Assembly: GCA_965204705.1 (NCBI GenBank)
Contig: OZ242006.1
Coordinates: 186,001-250,000 of the forward strand
Length of the DNA stretch: 64,000 nt
Reading direction: 5' to 3'
Source: Bin5 sp965204705
GTDB taxonomy: Bacteria > Chloroflexota > Anaerolineae > Caldilineales > Caldilineaceae
Shown piece by piece: positions 56,017 to 64,000 of this stretch. The notes beneath the pieces are model-generated. The model ran no database searches, was not told the origin of the DNA, and saw nothing but the letters and a program-made list of their open reading frames with translations. Position numbers and translations under genes: made by a program. Each line of letters opens with the position of its first letter. Positions within the stretch are counted from its first letter, which is position 1.

Positions 56017-57005
56017 TCGGCTATATCGCGCAAAGATTGATCTACGCGATCGTTACCTTCCTGTTCCTGAGCATAGTTGTATTCATCATCATTCAACTTC
56101 CGCCAGGCGATTTTCTGACAAGCTACGTCGCGCGCCTGGAACAGGAGGGAGATATCATCGATGAGGCTGAAATCGAAGCCCTCAAGCAGGAATACGGCCT
56201 TGACGCCACCCCGGTAGAGAAGTACGTTCGCTGGTTTGGCCGGTTTCTGCGGGGCGAAATGGGCCGGTCTTTCGAATGGAACCAGCCCGTAGGCAAGCTG
56301 CTGAGAGAACGTCTGCCCTATACGATACTGCTCTCCCTCATCACCCTGTTTTTTACCTACGTGGTTGCCGTGCCGATTGGGATTTACGTCGCCACCCGCC
56401 AGTACGGTTTCAGCGACTATCTGTTTTCGGTGCTTGGTTTTGCCGGGTTGGCGACGCCCAACTTCATGCTGGCGCTCATCCTCATGTTCCTGTTTTTCAA
56501 ATATTTCGGCATTAGCGTGGGCGGCCTGTTCTCTTCGGAGTACGCCCTGGCCCCGTGGAGCCTAGCCAAGGTATGGGATCTCTTCACCCATCTCTGGGTG
56601 CCTATCATCGTCATCGGCACGGCAGGCACGGCAGGAATCATCCGCGTCATGCGGGGCACGCTGCTAGATGAACTGAGCAAACAGTATGTCATCACCGCCC
56701 GCGCCAAGGGCGTTGCCGAAGGGAAGCTGCTGTTCAAGTACCCGGTGCGCATGGCGATCAATCCGATCGTCAGTACGGTCGGCTGGCAGCTGCCGCGCAT
56801 CGTTTCCGGCGAGACGATCGTCGCCATCGTTCTGAGCCTGCCGACCACGGGTCCCCTTCTCTTCAAGGCGCTGATCAGCCAGGACATGTTTTTGGCAGGT
56901 AGTATCGTGATGTTTCTGGGAATTCTGACGTTGATCGGAACCTTTTTGTCTGACATTTTACTGATCGTTGTAGACCCACGCATCCGTTTTGAAGGAAAGA
57001 CGTGA
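56013..57005 (+). CDS. ABC transporter permease, DppB-like
   Basis: This 330-residue membrane protein starts with IAQRLIYAIVTFLFLSIVVF, typical of DppB/OppB permeases, and has six predicted membrane segments. The cytoplasmic EAA-type loop includes YVITARAKGVAEGKLLFKYP. It overlaps the preceding oxidoreductase gene by four bases and is followed closely by its DppC-like partner. Confidence 0.9.
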   Translation: MIGYIAQRLIYAIVTFLFLSIVVFIIIQLPPGDFLTSYVARLEQEGDIIDEAEIEALKQEYGLDATPVEKYVRWFGRFLRGEMGRSFEWNQPVGKLLRERLPYTILLSLITLFFTYVVAVPIGIYVATRQYGFSDYLFSVLGFAGLATPNFMLALILMFLFFKYFGISVGGLFSSEYALAPWSLAKVWDLFTHLWVPIIVIGTAGTAGIIRVMRGTLLDELSKQYVITARAKGVAEGKLLFKYPVRMAINPIVSTVGWQLPRIVSGETIVAIVLSLPTTGPLLFKALISQDMFLAGSIVMFLGILTLIGTFLSDILLIVVDPRIRFEGKT

Positions 57006-57006
57006 G

Positions 57007-58155
57007 ATGTCAACGAATGTAACAACCGGCGTTTCAAGCGGAGTCGAAGTACGGTCGGACGGGATTACGGCCGAAGAGCGCTACTTCCTGGCCTCACAGT
57101 GGCAGCTGATGTGGCGCAAGTTCAAGAGACACCGGCTGGCGGTAGTTTCGGTTTCCTTGCTGGGAATTCTTTATATCCTGGCGATCACATATCAGTTTTG
57201 GGTCCCGTATGGCCGGTTGACGAAACATGAGGATTTTCTGAGCGCCTCCCCCACTCGCATTCACCTCTTCGATAGTGAAGGTCGATTCCGAGGCCCATTT
57301 GTATACAAGATGGAGGGAGAAATCGACTTTGATACCTTCACCCGCGTGTATACGGAAGACACCTCACAGGTTTACCGTATTCGGTTTTTCCAAGAGGGAG
57401 AACCCTATCGGTTCTGGGGCCTTTTTTCAATGGATACCCACTTCTTTCTCCCAGAGGAAGGGGGCGTGATCTTTCTGTTCGGCACCGATTCGCTTGGGCG
57501 CGATCTCTTTTCGCGGACACTTGCGGGGGCCCAGGTCAGTCTGTCCGTTGGCCTGGTCGGCGTTCTGATCAGCTTTATCCTCGGCTGTCTGTTGGGGGGC
57601 ATCTCCGGCTACTTCGGCGGCGCGACCGACATGTTGATCCAGCGCATTATCGAGTTCGTGATCATCGTTCCCACGATACCGCTGTGGATGGCGCTCAGCG
57701 CGGCGGTGCCCCCGGGCTGGTCACCGGTCAAAATCTACTTTTCCATCACCATCATTCTGTCCATCATTGGATGGGCGGGGTTGGCCCGCGTTGTGCGCGG
57801 CAAACTGCTTGAGCTGCGCGAGTCGGACTTTGTGATCGCGGCCAAAGTCGCCGGTTCCACCGATATGCAGATTATCGTTGAACATCTGCTGCCGGGATTC
57901 ATGAGCTATCTCATCGTCCATCTCACCCTGGCCATCCCCAACATGATCCTGGGAGAGACGGCGCTCAGCTTCCTGGGGCTGGGCATTCGGGCGCCGGCGG
58001 TCAGCTGGGGCACGTTGTTGAAAGATGCGCAGAATGTGCGCAGCGTGGCCGTGCAGCCCTGGATGCTTATTCCCGGTCTGCTCGTGATCGTAACGGTGCT
58101 ACTGTTCAATTTTATCGGCGATGGGCTGCGTGATGCGGCCGACCCCTACAAGTAA
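57007..58155 (+). CDS. ABC transporter permease, DppC-like
   Basis: This 382-residue permease starts at ATG 57007; an in-frame TTG 18 bases upstream is less likely. A first membrane segment (LAVVSVSLLGILYILAI) is followed by a large periplasmic insertion of about 100 residues. The core begins at TDSLGRDLFSRTLAGAQVSL, with the EAA loop ESDFVIAAKVAGSTDMQII. DppC-like subunits of this long form pair with the DppB-like permease immediately upstream. Confidence 0.9.
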   Translation: MSTNVTTGVSSGVEVRSDGITAEERYFLASQWQLMWRKFKRHRLAVVSVSLLGILYILAITYQFWVPYGRLTKHEDFLSASPTRIHLFDSEGRFRGPFVYKMEGEIDFDTFTRVYTEDTSQVYRIRFFQEGEPYRFWGLFSMDTHFFLPEEGGVIFLFGTDSLGRDLFSRTLAGAQVSLSVGLVGVLISFILGCLLGGISGYFGGATDMLIQRIIEFVIIVPTIPLWMALSAAVPPGWSPVKIYFSITIILSIIGWAGLARVVRGKLLELRESDFVIAAKVAGSTDMQIIVEHLLPGFMSYLIVHLTLAIPNMILGETALSFLGLGIRAPAVSWGTLLKDAQNVRSVAVQPWMLIPGLLVIVTVLLFNFIGDGLRDAADPYK

Positions 58156-58160
58156 CGGCA

Positions 58161-59153
58161 ATGGCACAGCAAGAGACGGTTCTGGAACTCAGAGATCTGC
58201 ACACCCACTTTCCCCTGGAAGAGGGGTTGCTGAAGGCGGTGAACGGTGTATCCCTCACGATTCACAGGAACCGTACACTGGGTGTTGTAGGTGAGTCGGG
58301 CTGCGGCAAGAGCGTTACCGCGCAGTCGATCCTGCGCATTGTGCCTGAGTTTGCACAGATGACGGGGGAGATTCTGCTGCACAAGAACGGCGAGGTGATC
58401 GACCTGGCTGCGCTGGCCCCATCGGGACGGGAGATCCGCGACATCCGGGGTCGCGACATCTCGATGATTTTTCAGGAGCCGATGACCGCTTTTTCGCCCG
58501 TGCATTCGGTTGGTGAGCAGATCATGGAGGCCATATTGGTCCATGACGATGTGCCCAAAGCCGATGCGCGTGCCCAGGCGGTTGAACTGCTGCAGCTGGT
58601 TGGCATTCCGATCCCTGAGGAACGTGTAGACGCCTATCCCCATCAGCTGTCGGGCGGCATGCGTCAACGGGCGATGATTGCCATGGCCCTGGCGCTCAAG
58701 CCGATGCTCCTCATCGCCGATGAACCGACGACAGCGCTGGACGTGACCATTCAGGCCCAGATCCTGCGTCTGATGAAGACGCTTCAGGCCGAGATGGGCA
58801 TGTCGATCATGTTCATCACCCATGATCTGGGCGTGATTGCGAATATGGCCGATGAAGTTGCCGTGATGTATCTGGGGAGGGTGGTGGAATACGGCAGTGT
58901 CAGACAGATTTTCCGCACGCCCAAGCATCCGTATACCCAGGCCCTGTTGCGCTCAATTCCCAGGACGGGACGCAGGGCGCGGGTCCGTCTGGAAACGATC
59001 GAGGGCATCGTTCCCGTCCCCCTCGACCCGCCCGATATCTGTCCGTTTGCCGACCGTTGCACGCAGTTCATCCCCGGCCGCTGCGATGAAAGGGTGCCGG
59101 ACTTTTTGGAAATCGATCAGGGCCATTCGGTGCGCTGTATCCTCTACGAATAA
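58161..59153 (+). CDS. ABC transporter ATP-binding protein, DppD-like
   Basis: This 330-residue ATPase has Walker A GESGCGKSVTAQ, signature LSGGMRQRAMIA, and Walker B MLLIADEPTTALD. The C-terminal oligopeptide-type extension carries the cysteine-containing CPFADRC motif of this family. It starts five bases after the permease stop and pairs with the next gene. Confidence 0.92.
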   Translation: MAQQETVLELRDLHTHFPLEEGLLKAVNGVSLTIHRNRTLGVVGESGCGKSVTAQSILRIVPEFAQMTGEILLHKNGEVIDLAALAPSGREIRDIRGRDISMIFQEPMTAFSPVHSVGEQIMEAILVHDDVPKADARAQAVELLQLVGIPIPEERVDAYPHQLSGGMRQRAMIAMALALKPMLLIADEPTTALDVTIQAQILRLMKTLQAEMGMSIMFITHDLGVIANMADEVAVMYLGRVVEYGSVRQIFRTPKHPYTQALLRSIPRTGRRARVRLETIEGIVPVPLDPPDICPFADRCTQFIPGRCDERVPDFLEIDQGHSVRCILYE

Positions 59154-59158
59154 CAGCT

Positions 59159-60190
59159 ATGGAAACGAGCAATCTACTCGAAATACATAACCTGAGGAAG
59201 TATTTCCCCATCGAGAAGGGCCTGTTGCGCCGGGTAATCGGGCAGGTCCGCGCCGTCGATGACGTGAGCCTGAGCATTCCTGCCGGGAAGACCTTGGGGT
59301 TGGTCGGCGAGTCAGGCTGCGGCAAAACCACGCTGGGCCGCTGCGTCATCCGCGCGATTGAGCCGACAGATGGACAGGTGCTGCTGCGCATCGATGGCCG
59401 CGAAGCCGATATCACCGAACTGGATGCCAAGGAGCTGCGCGCCACGCGGCGCCATATGCAGATGGTCTTTCAAGACCCCTATGCCAGTCTCGATCCGCGC
59501 AAGACCATTCTCGACATTGTCGGCGAGCCGCTGCGGGTCAACAAGATCGCAAAGGGCGAGGAGCTGGAGCAGCGCGTGCGTCAACTGGTCGATCTGGTCG
59601 GGCTGGACGTCAAATATCTCAAACGCTATCCGCACGCTTTCAGCGGCGGCCAGCGCCAGCGCATCGGTATTGCCCGCGCCTTGAGCCTGCATCCCAGCCT
59701 TATCGTCTGTGACGAGCCGGTTTCGGCCCTGGATGTTTCGGTCCAGGCCCAGATTCTGAACCTGCTGCAGGATCTGCAGGCGGAATTCAGCCTCACCTAC
59801 CTGTTCATCGCCCACGATCTCAGCGTCATCCAGCATATATCCGATCAGGTAGCCGTTATGTATGTCGGCAAAATCGTGGAGCAGGCGGAGACGGAGGAGC
59901 TCTTCCTGAATCCCAAGCATCCCTATACGGAAGCGCTTCTGTCCGCAATACCGAGCCCTGATCCTGACTCTTTACTGGACGAAATCACGTTGGAGGGTGA
60001 AGTGCCCAGCCCGGCCAACCCGCCTTCCGGCTGCTACTTTCACCCCCGCTGCAAATACGCCCAGCAGATCTGTCAAGAGGACATACCGCCACTCCTGGAA
60101 GTCGGCCCGGACCATTACGCCGCCTGTCATTTCGCCGAGGAGTTGACCCTGCACGGCGTGGGTGATTTTGAAGAGGATAGCCAGTGGTGA
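59159..60190 (+). CDS. ABC transporter ATP-binding protein, DppF-like
   Basis: This 343-residue ATPase has Walker A GESGCGKTTLGR, signature FSGGQRQRIGIA, Walker B LIVCDEPVSALD and a C-terminal cysteine-rich extension (GCYFHPRCKYAQQIC). It follows the DppD-like gene by five bases. Together with the two permeases and the binding protein at 50504 it completes the importer. Confidence 0.92.
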   Translation: METSNLLEIHNLRKYFPIEKGLLRRVIGQVRAVDDVSLSIPAGKTLGLVGESGCGKTTLGRCVIRAIEPTDGQVLLRIDGREADITELDAKELRATRRHMQMVFQDPYASLDPRKTILDIVGEPLRVNKIAKGEELEQRVRQLVDLVGLDVKYLKRYPHAFSGGQRQRIGIARALSLHPSLIVCDEPVSALDVSVQAQILNLLQDLQAEFSLTYLFIAHDLSVIQHISDQVAVMYVGKIVEQAETEELFLNPKHPYTEALLSAIPSPDPDSLLDEITLEGEVPSPANPPSGCYFHPRCKYAQQICQEDIPPLLEVGPDHYAACHFAEELTLHGVGDFEEDSQW

Positions 60191-60289
60191 ATCCTTCTGC
60201 CGGTTTCGGTTTCTACGCACGCGACGGGACAGGCGCCCGGAAGGATGGGAGAGCGGCTGTGGCTCTGATCCGGGTGCTGGAGTGAACGT

Positions 60290-60715
60290 ATGGATACGCT
60301 TCTCTTCTGGACGGCGCTGTGGGTTGCGGGTGTAGGTCTGTTCGTGTACCTGATGATCACGTTGGTGCGCAGGCTGACAGTTCGTTTCAGCCAGGGGGTT
60401 GAAGCCAACGTCCGCGCCGCAGAGGCCATTGTCAACGACGAGCGCGTGCCCGAAGCCTGGGCAGCGCCCTATCGCCGGCAGATCGAAAAACTTCGCCGGA
60501 CCGTTGGATCTGAAGCTGAAATTGAACGGGCTGGCCGACGCGGGCATAAGGACTGCTTGCACCGGTTGGACCAACTGGCGCAGTATTTTGAGAAAAGCGA
60601 CCTGGTTGACAGTGCGGAGTCACGCCATGTCCTGCTGAAAGGACTGCAACGGCAGCGCGCAATATGGGTCGCCGGTGGGTGGCAGTACGTGATTGAAAGG
60701 GATGACAGTCGCTGA
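60290..60715 (+). CDS. small membrane-anchored protein of unknown function
   Basis: This 141-residue protein has one N-terminal membrane segment (LLFWTALWVAGVGLFVYLMI), followed by a charged, probably helical cytoplasmic part rich in arginine and glutamate. GGAGTG lies six bases before the ATG. It is about 100 bases downstream of the DppF-like gene and just upstream of a terminator, so it may end the operon. No family recognised. Confidence 0.6.
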   Translation: MDTLLFWTALWVAGVGLFVYLMITLVRRLTVRFSQGVEANVRAAEAIVNDERVPEAWAAPYRRQIEKLRRTVGSEAEIERAGRRGHKDCLHRLDQLAQYFEKSDLVDSAESRHVLLKGLQRQRAIWVAGGWQYVIERDDSR

Positions 60716-60832
60716 ACCTGGCGGCGTGGGTGAGTTCGATGTCGTCGGGCTGGGGTGACCTATCCCAGCCCACAGTTCGGATTCTTCCGCAGAAGCGCAC
60801 GGTCCATGTCTACAGCATAAGAGCTGTTTCGA

Positions 60833-60857
60833 CCACCCGTGGGGGTGGATTTTTTTT
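60833..60857 (+). terminator. rho-independent terminator of the importer operon
   Basis: CCACCC (60833-60838) pairs with GGGTGG (60843-60848) around a short GTGG loop and is followed by A and eight Ts. It lies about 120 bases after the last gene of the operon. Confidence 0.8.
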
Positions 60858-61276
60858 GTTTGGCCCTTTTCCACCTGTCGTCTACAATGGTGCACACCTC
60901 CTCCTCAGTGAAACATTATATAAAAGACAAAACAAGGAGACGAGGTAAATGTAGAAGCCCACAGACGTGCCCACCCCTTCTTAGCCGTGAACGGATGCCG
61001 AATGGTCCGGAAACTTGCCAAAGCTCGGTCTCGTTTGCCTTTACGAACTGTTGAAGTCATCTCTGGTTCAGACAGATCAACACTGATTGGCAGCCTGCAC
61101 GCTTCATGAGAAATCTCCACGGATTTATGCTGAAGATATCGCGTCGGTGTTTGTCGTTCCCCCTGAAAATGTCAAAGCGTGATCGCTTCTTTGTATGTGA
61201 TTACTACCCCTGCGCCCCAATCGAGCCAAGGCGCATCTGACAAGGGTCGATCTTCTACGGTCTAAGGAGGGCCACC
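60858..61276. other. leader region of the second importer
   Basis: About 420 bases without a coding region. The strong ribosome site TAAGGAGG at the right end belongs to the next gene. No riboswitch-like structure or convincing promoter was identified by eye. Confidence 0.4.
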
Positions 61277-62635
61277 ATGAATGCAAAACGCTTGAATCGA
61301 CGAGACTTTTTGCAAACGACGGGAACGGTGACGGGTGCTACCCTGCTGGCGGCATGTGCCGCGCCGCCGGCGCCGCAGGCCGCCGAGGATAGCGGCAGTG
61401 ACTCGGAAGAGATGGCAGAGGTGGTTACCCTGGAGTTTCTCTACTTTGGCAGCGCTGCCATGGGTGAAAACTTCGACCCCATTATTGCGCAGTGGAACGA
61501 AGATCATCCCACGATCCAGGTCAAGAAGACGGTTGTCGGCGGGATGACCTGGGGCGAATATGCCCAGAAGGTAGCGGTGATGATCGCCAGTGGCCAGGAT
61601 CTGGACATCATCCGCATGGCTATCGAAGGTCTGCGGATGTTCGCGTCCAAGGAGATCATCCATCCCATCGATGATTGGATCCAGCGCGACGGCGACAAGC
61701 TCGACTTCGGCGAATTTCTTGACGACGTCAGTCCCTTCTTCTTCGAGGCCGGTTCCTATCAGGGCAAGCAGTACGGGATTCCGCTGGCTTTCAACATGAT
61801 GAGCGTCTGGTACAACACCACGATCTTCGAAGAAAACGGCATTGACAGGCCCTCCGACGACTGGACCTACGACGATTTTCTGGAGATCGCCACGCAACTG
61901 ACCCAGCCGCCGGACCAGTGGGGTTGGGTGCCGTGGATCGGCTGGTTTGTGGGTGTGATTCCGCACGCCTTCGCCTACGACACCAGTCCACTCACCCCGG
62001 ATTGGAACGCGGGCAATACGAATGACCCCAAATTCATCGAGATGATGCAGTTCCGCCAGGACCTGATCCACGAGTACAAGGTTGCGCCTGAGGTCGGCGC
62101 TGGCGAGAACCCGCGGCAGAAGTTCTTCACCGGCAAAGTCGGCATGGTGCCCGACATGCGTAACATGGTGCTGGAAGGAACCAAGGCCGGTTTCACGGAT
62201 TGGGACCACGTCCCCTGGCCGCAGAAGTATGCCCAGAAATATGAGGTTGGCACCGGCTTCTACTGCATTCCGCTGGAGAGCAAGCATCCGGAAGAGGCAT
62301 GGCAGTTTATGAGTACAGTCGTGACCGGCAGAGCCATCGCCGAGCGCAAAGCCAGCATCGGCTATGCCAACCAGTCGCGGCGTTCGGTATCTACCGATCC
62401 CGACCTGTACGCAATCGGGCCCACTAACTTTGCATGGGTCTACGAGGCGGTTGACGCCGGCCTGGCCCAACATGCCCCCTCACCACCGGACTACCCCGAA
62501 ATCGAGTCGATTGTAAATCGCTATCAGGCTTCGATCCTGTCAAATGAAGTGTCGGCCGAGGAAGGATGTCTGGCCGCTCATGAAGAGATCGAAGAGGTGA
62601 TTGCGCGGCGCGAGCCAGGGGTTACCGGCATGTAG
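61277..62635 (+). CDS. family 1 (sugar) ABC solute-binding lipoprotein, Tat-like signal
   Basis: This 452-residue protein begins with a twin-arginine-like LNRRDFLQTTG and a lipobox, TLLAACAAP, so it is exported, perhaps folded, and lipid-anchored. The mature part shows a family 1 binding fold (VTLEFLYFGSAAMGENFDP, KVGMVPDMRN), typical for sugars or polyols. TAAGGAGGG precedes the ATG. Two permeases follow, giving a CUT1-like importer. Confidence 0.9.
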   Translation: MNAKRLNRRDFLQTTGTVTGATLLAACAAPPAPQAAEDSGSDSEEMAEVVTLEFLYFGSAAMGENFDPIIAQWNEDHPTIQVKKTVVGGMTWGEYAQKVAVMIASGQDLDIIRMAIEGLRMFASKEIIHPIDDWIQRDGDKLDFGEFLDDVSPFFFEAGSYQGKQYGIPLAFNMMSVWYNTTIFEENGIDRPSDDWTYDDFLEIATQLTQPPDQWGWVPWIGWFVGVIPHAFAYDTSPLTPDWNAGNTNDPKFIEMMQFRQDLIHEYKVAPEVGAGENPRQKFFTGKVGMVPDMRNMVLEGTKAGFTDWDHVPWPQKYAQKYEVGTGFYCIPLESKHPEEAWQFMSTVVTGRAIAERKASIGYANQSRRSVSTDPDLYAIGPTNFAWVYEAVDAGLAQHAPSPPDYPEIESIVNRYQASILSNEVSAEEGCLAAHEEIEEVIARREPGVTGM

Positions 62636-62781
62636 CGCGGAATTTCAGGACAGTCGACGACCGTTTCAATGCGGGCGCGACGTTCGCGCTCCAAGCGACC
62701 GGTCGCCGACTGTCACTTTCCGGTCGTTCCGTCGAGAATCCGGACGGACATGGCTATGGTATCAGTTAAGGCGGCGTCTGA

Positions 62782-63702
62782 GTGAGCATTCGACTATCTC
62801 GATTCAAAATGGGGATAGCCAGACAGGAAGCGCTGGCGGGATATCTTTTTATCGCGCCAGCCTTCCTTGTGTTCGTTGTATTTGTCGCCGGCCCCATGAT
62901 CGCCGCGTTCGGCTTTTCACTGTTCAAGTGGGATGTGTTTCGGGCGGCGACCTTTCTGGGGCTCGACAACTATAGCAGGCTGTTCAACGACAAGCGCTTC
63001 TTCATAACTTTCTGGAACACCATCGTCTATATGCTGCTGGAGGTGCCGCTGAATCTGCTCGTAGCGCTGGCCGTCGCCATGCTCATCAACCGCAGATTGC
63101 ATCCTGCACTCCGCTATTTCCTGCGTACCACCTATTTCTTTCCAGTCATTATCTCCTTTGTGGCGGTTTCGATTCTTTGGCGCTATCTGTTGATCAGCGA
63201 CCCGACTTTCGGTCTCATCAATTTCTACTTCGCCAAACTGGGAATTTCACCGGTGCCATGGACGACCAGTTCACGCTGGGTGCTGCGTTCCATTGTGCTG
63301 GTCAACATCTGGAAGACTTTCGGGTTCAATCTGGTCATCTTCCTCGCTGGGCTGCAGAACATCCCGCGTCACTTTTACGAGGCGGCTGAGATCGACGGCG
63401 CCAACTTCGGGCAGAAGTTCTGGCATATTACGATCCCTCTGCTGACGCCAACCATCTTCTTCGCGCTCGTGATTGAGATGCTCCATGCGGTGCAGCTGTT
63501 CGATACCGCCTATGTGCTGACACAGGGAGGGCCGGGAGACGCATCGCGTCCAATCGTCATGTATATGTATGAGACCGGGTTCCAGGTATTCAAGATGGGA
63601 TACGCCTCTGCCGTAGCCGTTATGCTCTTCGTGGTGGTGATGCTTCTGACCTTGTTGCAGATGAGAGCGAGCCGGGTCTGGGTCTACTATATGGGAGAGT
63701 AG
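62782..63702 (+). CDS. sugar ABC transporter permease, MalF/UgpA-like
   Basis: This 306-residue permease starts at GTG 62782. Six membrane segments are predicted, the first being LFIAPAFLVFVVFVAGPMIA. The EAA loop reads HFYEAAEIDGANFGQKFWHI, matching CUT1 systems. It follows the binding-protein gene by about 146 bases. Confidence 0.9.
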   Translation: MSIRLSRFKMGIARQEALAGYLFIAPAFLVFVVFVAGPMIAAFGFSLFKWDVFRAATFLGLDNYSRLFNDKRFFITFWNTIVYMLLEVPLNLLVALAVAMLINRRLHPALRYFLRTTYFFPVIISFVAVSILWRYLLISDPTFGLINFYFAKLGISPVPWTTSSRWVLRSIVLVNIWKTFGFNLVIFLAGLQNIPRHFYEAAEIDGANFGQKFWHITIPLLTPTIFFALVIEMLHAVQLFDTAYVLTQGGPGDASRPIVMYMYETGFQVFKMGYASAVAVMLFVVVMLLTLLQMRASRVWVYYMGE

Positions 63703-63709
63703 GGGCAGC

Positions 63710-64000
63710 ATGAATGTGTGGCAGGACGTTCGACAGAACCGCCGTGTTGGCATCGCCGCCACGGGTCTGCTCGATTCCCTTTTGGTCTTGGGGGGGCTGC
63801 TGACGATCTCGCCGTTTATCTGGATGATCGTCATTTCGTTCGGCCCCTCCAAAGAACTTCTGCAGATGCCGCCCAACTGGTTTCCATGGCCGCCCTATCT
63901 GAATTCGTATCAGGAAGCGTTCCACTATGTAAACTTTCTGGTCACCGGCTGGAACAGCCTCAAGGTCACTTGTGCCATCTGTATCGGGCAGCTGGCCACC
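63710..64000 (+). CDS. sugar ABC transporter permease, MalG-like (partial)
   Basis: Only the first 97 codons are inside the window; the frame is open at the right edge. The ATG at 63710 lies eight bases after the previous stop with an AGGGGCAGC ribosome site. A membrane segment LGGLLTISPFIWMIVISF is followed by the typical periplasmic NWFPWPPYLNSYQEAF. It is the second permease of the CUT1-like importer. Confidence 0.88.
   Translation, partial: MNVWQDVRQNRRVGIAATGLLDSLLVLGGLLTISPFIWMIVISFGPSKELLQMPPNWFPWPPYLNSYQEAFHYVNFLVTGWNSLKVTCAICIGQLAT

Noticed and set aside
60858..61276. Riboswitch in the leader of the sugar importer
   Set aside because: No conserved aptamer core could be recognised by eye; only a Shine-Dalgarno is clear.

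Overview
This 64 kb window comes from a GC-rich bacterial chromosome, most likely Chloroflexota (an Anaerolineae- or Caldilinea-like lineage). The pointers are a gene trio (histidine phosphatase, DUF3090 protein, SCO1664-type protein) known mainly from Actinobacteria and Chloroflexi, a long fused mannose-1-phosphate guanylyltransferase, an iron-sulfur/molybdopterin xanthine dehydrogenase fusion, many ABC importers with Gfo/Idh/MocA partners, and intergenic hairpin repeats. The assignment is an inference; no rRNA, tRNA or CRISPR was seen.

Positions 1-15.3 kb are a defence island read entirely on the minus strand. In transcription order it holds an SNF2 helicase with an N-terminal XRE domain and a C-terminal DUF3883 nuclease-like domain, two small genes, and a tightly overlapped five-gene cassette: XRE regulator, Cas4-like Fe-S nuclease, long prokaryotic Argonaute (pAgo) with an apparently complete DEDD tetrad, a 121-residue protein, and a HEXXH metallopeptidase-like protein. 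An N6-adenine methylase with an N-terminal PD-(D/E)XK-like region and a DUF1156 methyltransferase (cut by the window edge) follow. The cassette has a near-consensus promoter whose predicted start falls on the XRE start codon, so the message may be leaderless. Three short, apparently frameshifted ORFs lie between the larger genes. I regard this helicase/pAgo/methylase island as the most interesting system here.

An intact ISAs1-family element with a 10-bp target duplication (16.0-17.3 kb) separates it from a second minus-strand defence-like operon at 17.3-24.8 kb: DUF6883 protein, SNF2 helicase carrying an N-terminal DUF4926 domain, a 211-residue protein, and a sacsin-type GHKL ATPase with a C-terminal zinc-finger/HNH-like region. 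A VapBC-type toxin-antitoxin pair follows at 25.2-25.9 kb.

From 26.7 to 38 kb are core genes: the phosphatase/DUF3090/SCO1664 trio, the guanylyltransferase fusion, a SpoIID/LytB surface protein, TsaE, two CBS-domain proteins and an E1-beta subunit. Between 38.3 and 43.5 kb is a mobile-element-rich stretch: an IS5-family element using a -1 frameshift, two related MITE-like elements sharing its termini, and a secreted fibronectin-III/leucine-rich-repeat protein.

From 43.5 to 49.9 kb a minus-strand molybdenum hydroxylase locus encodes a FAD subunit, an AAA ATPase, the fused catalytic subunit and a YqeC-MocA maturation fusion. From 50.4 to 60.7 kb a plus-strand locus encodes an oligopeptide/oligosaccharide-type ABC importer (binding protein, two permeases, two ATPases) interleaved with two Gfo/Idh/MocA oxidoreductases and an amidohydrolase. 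A second, sugar-type (CUT1-like) importer starts at 61.3 kb and runs off the right edge.
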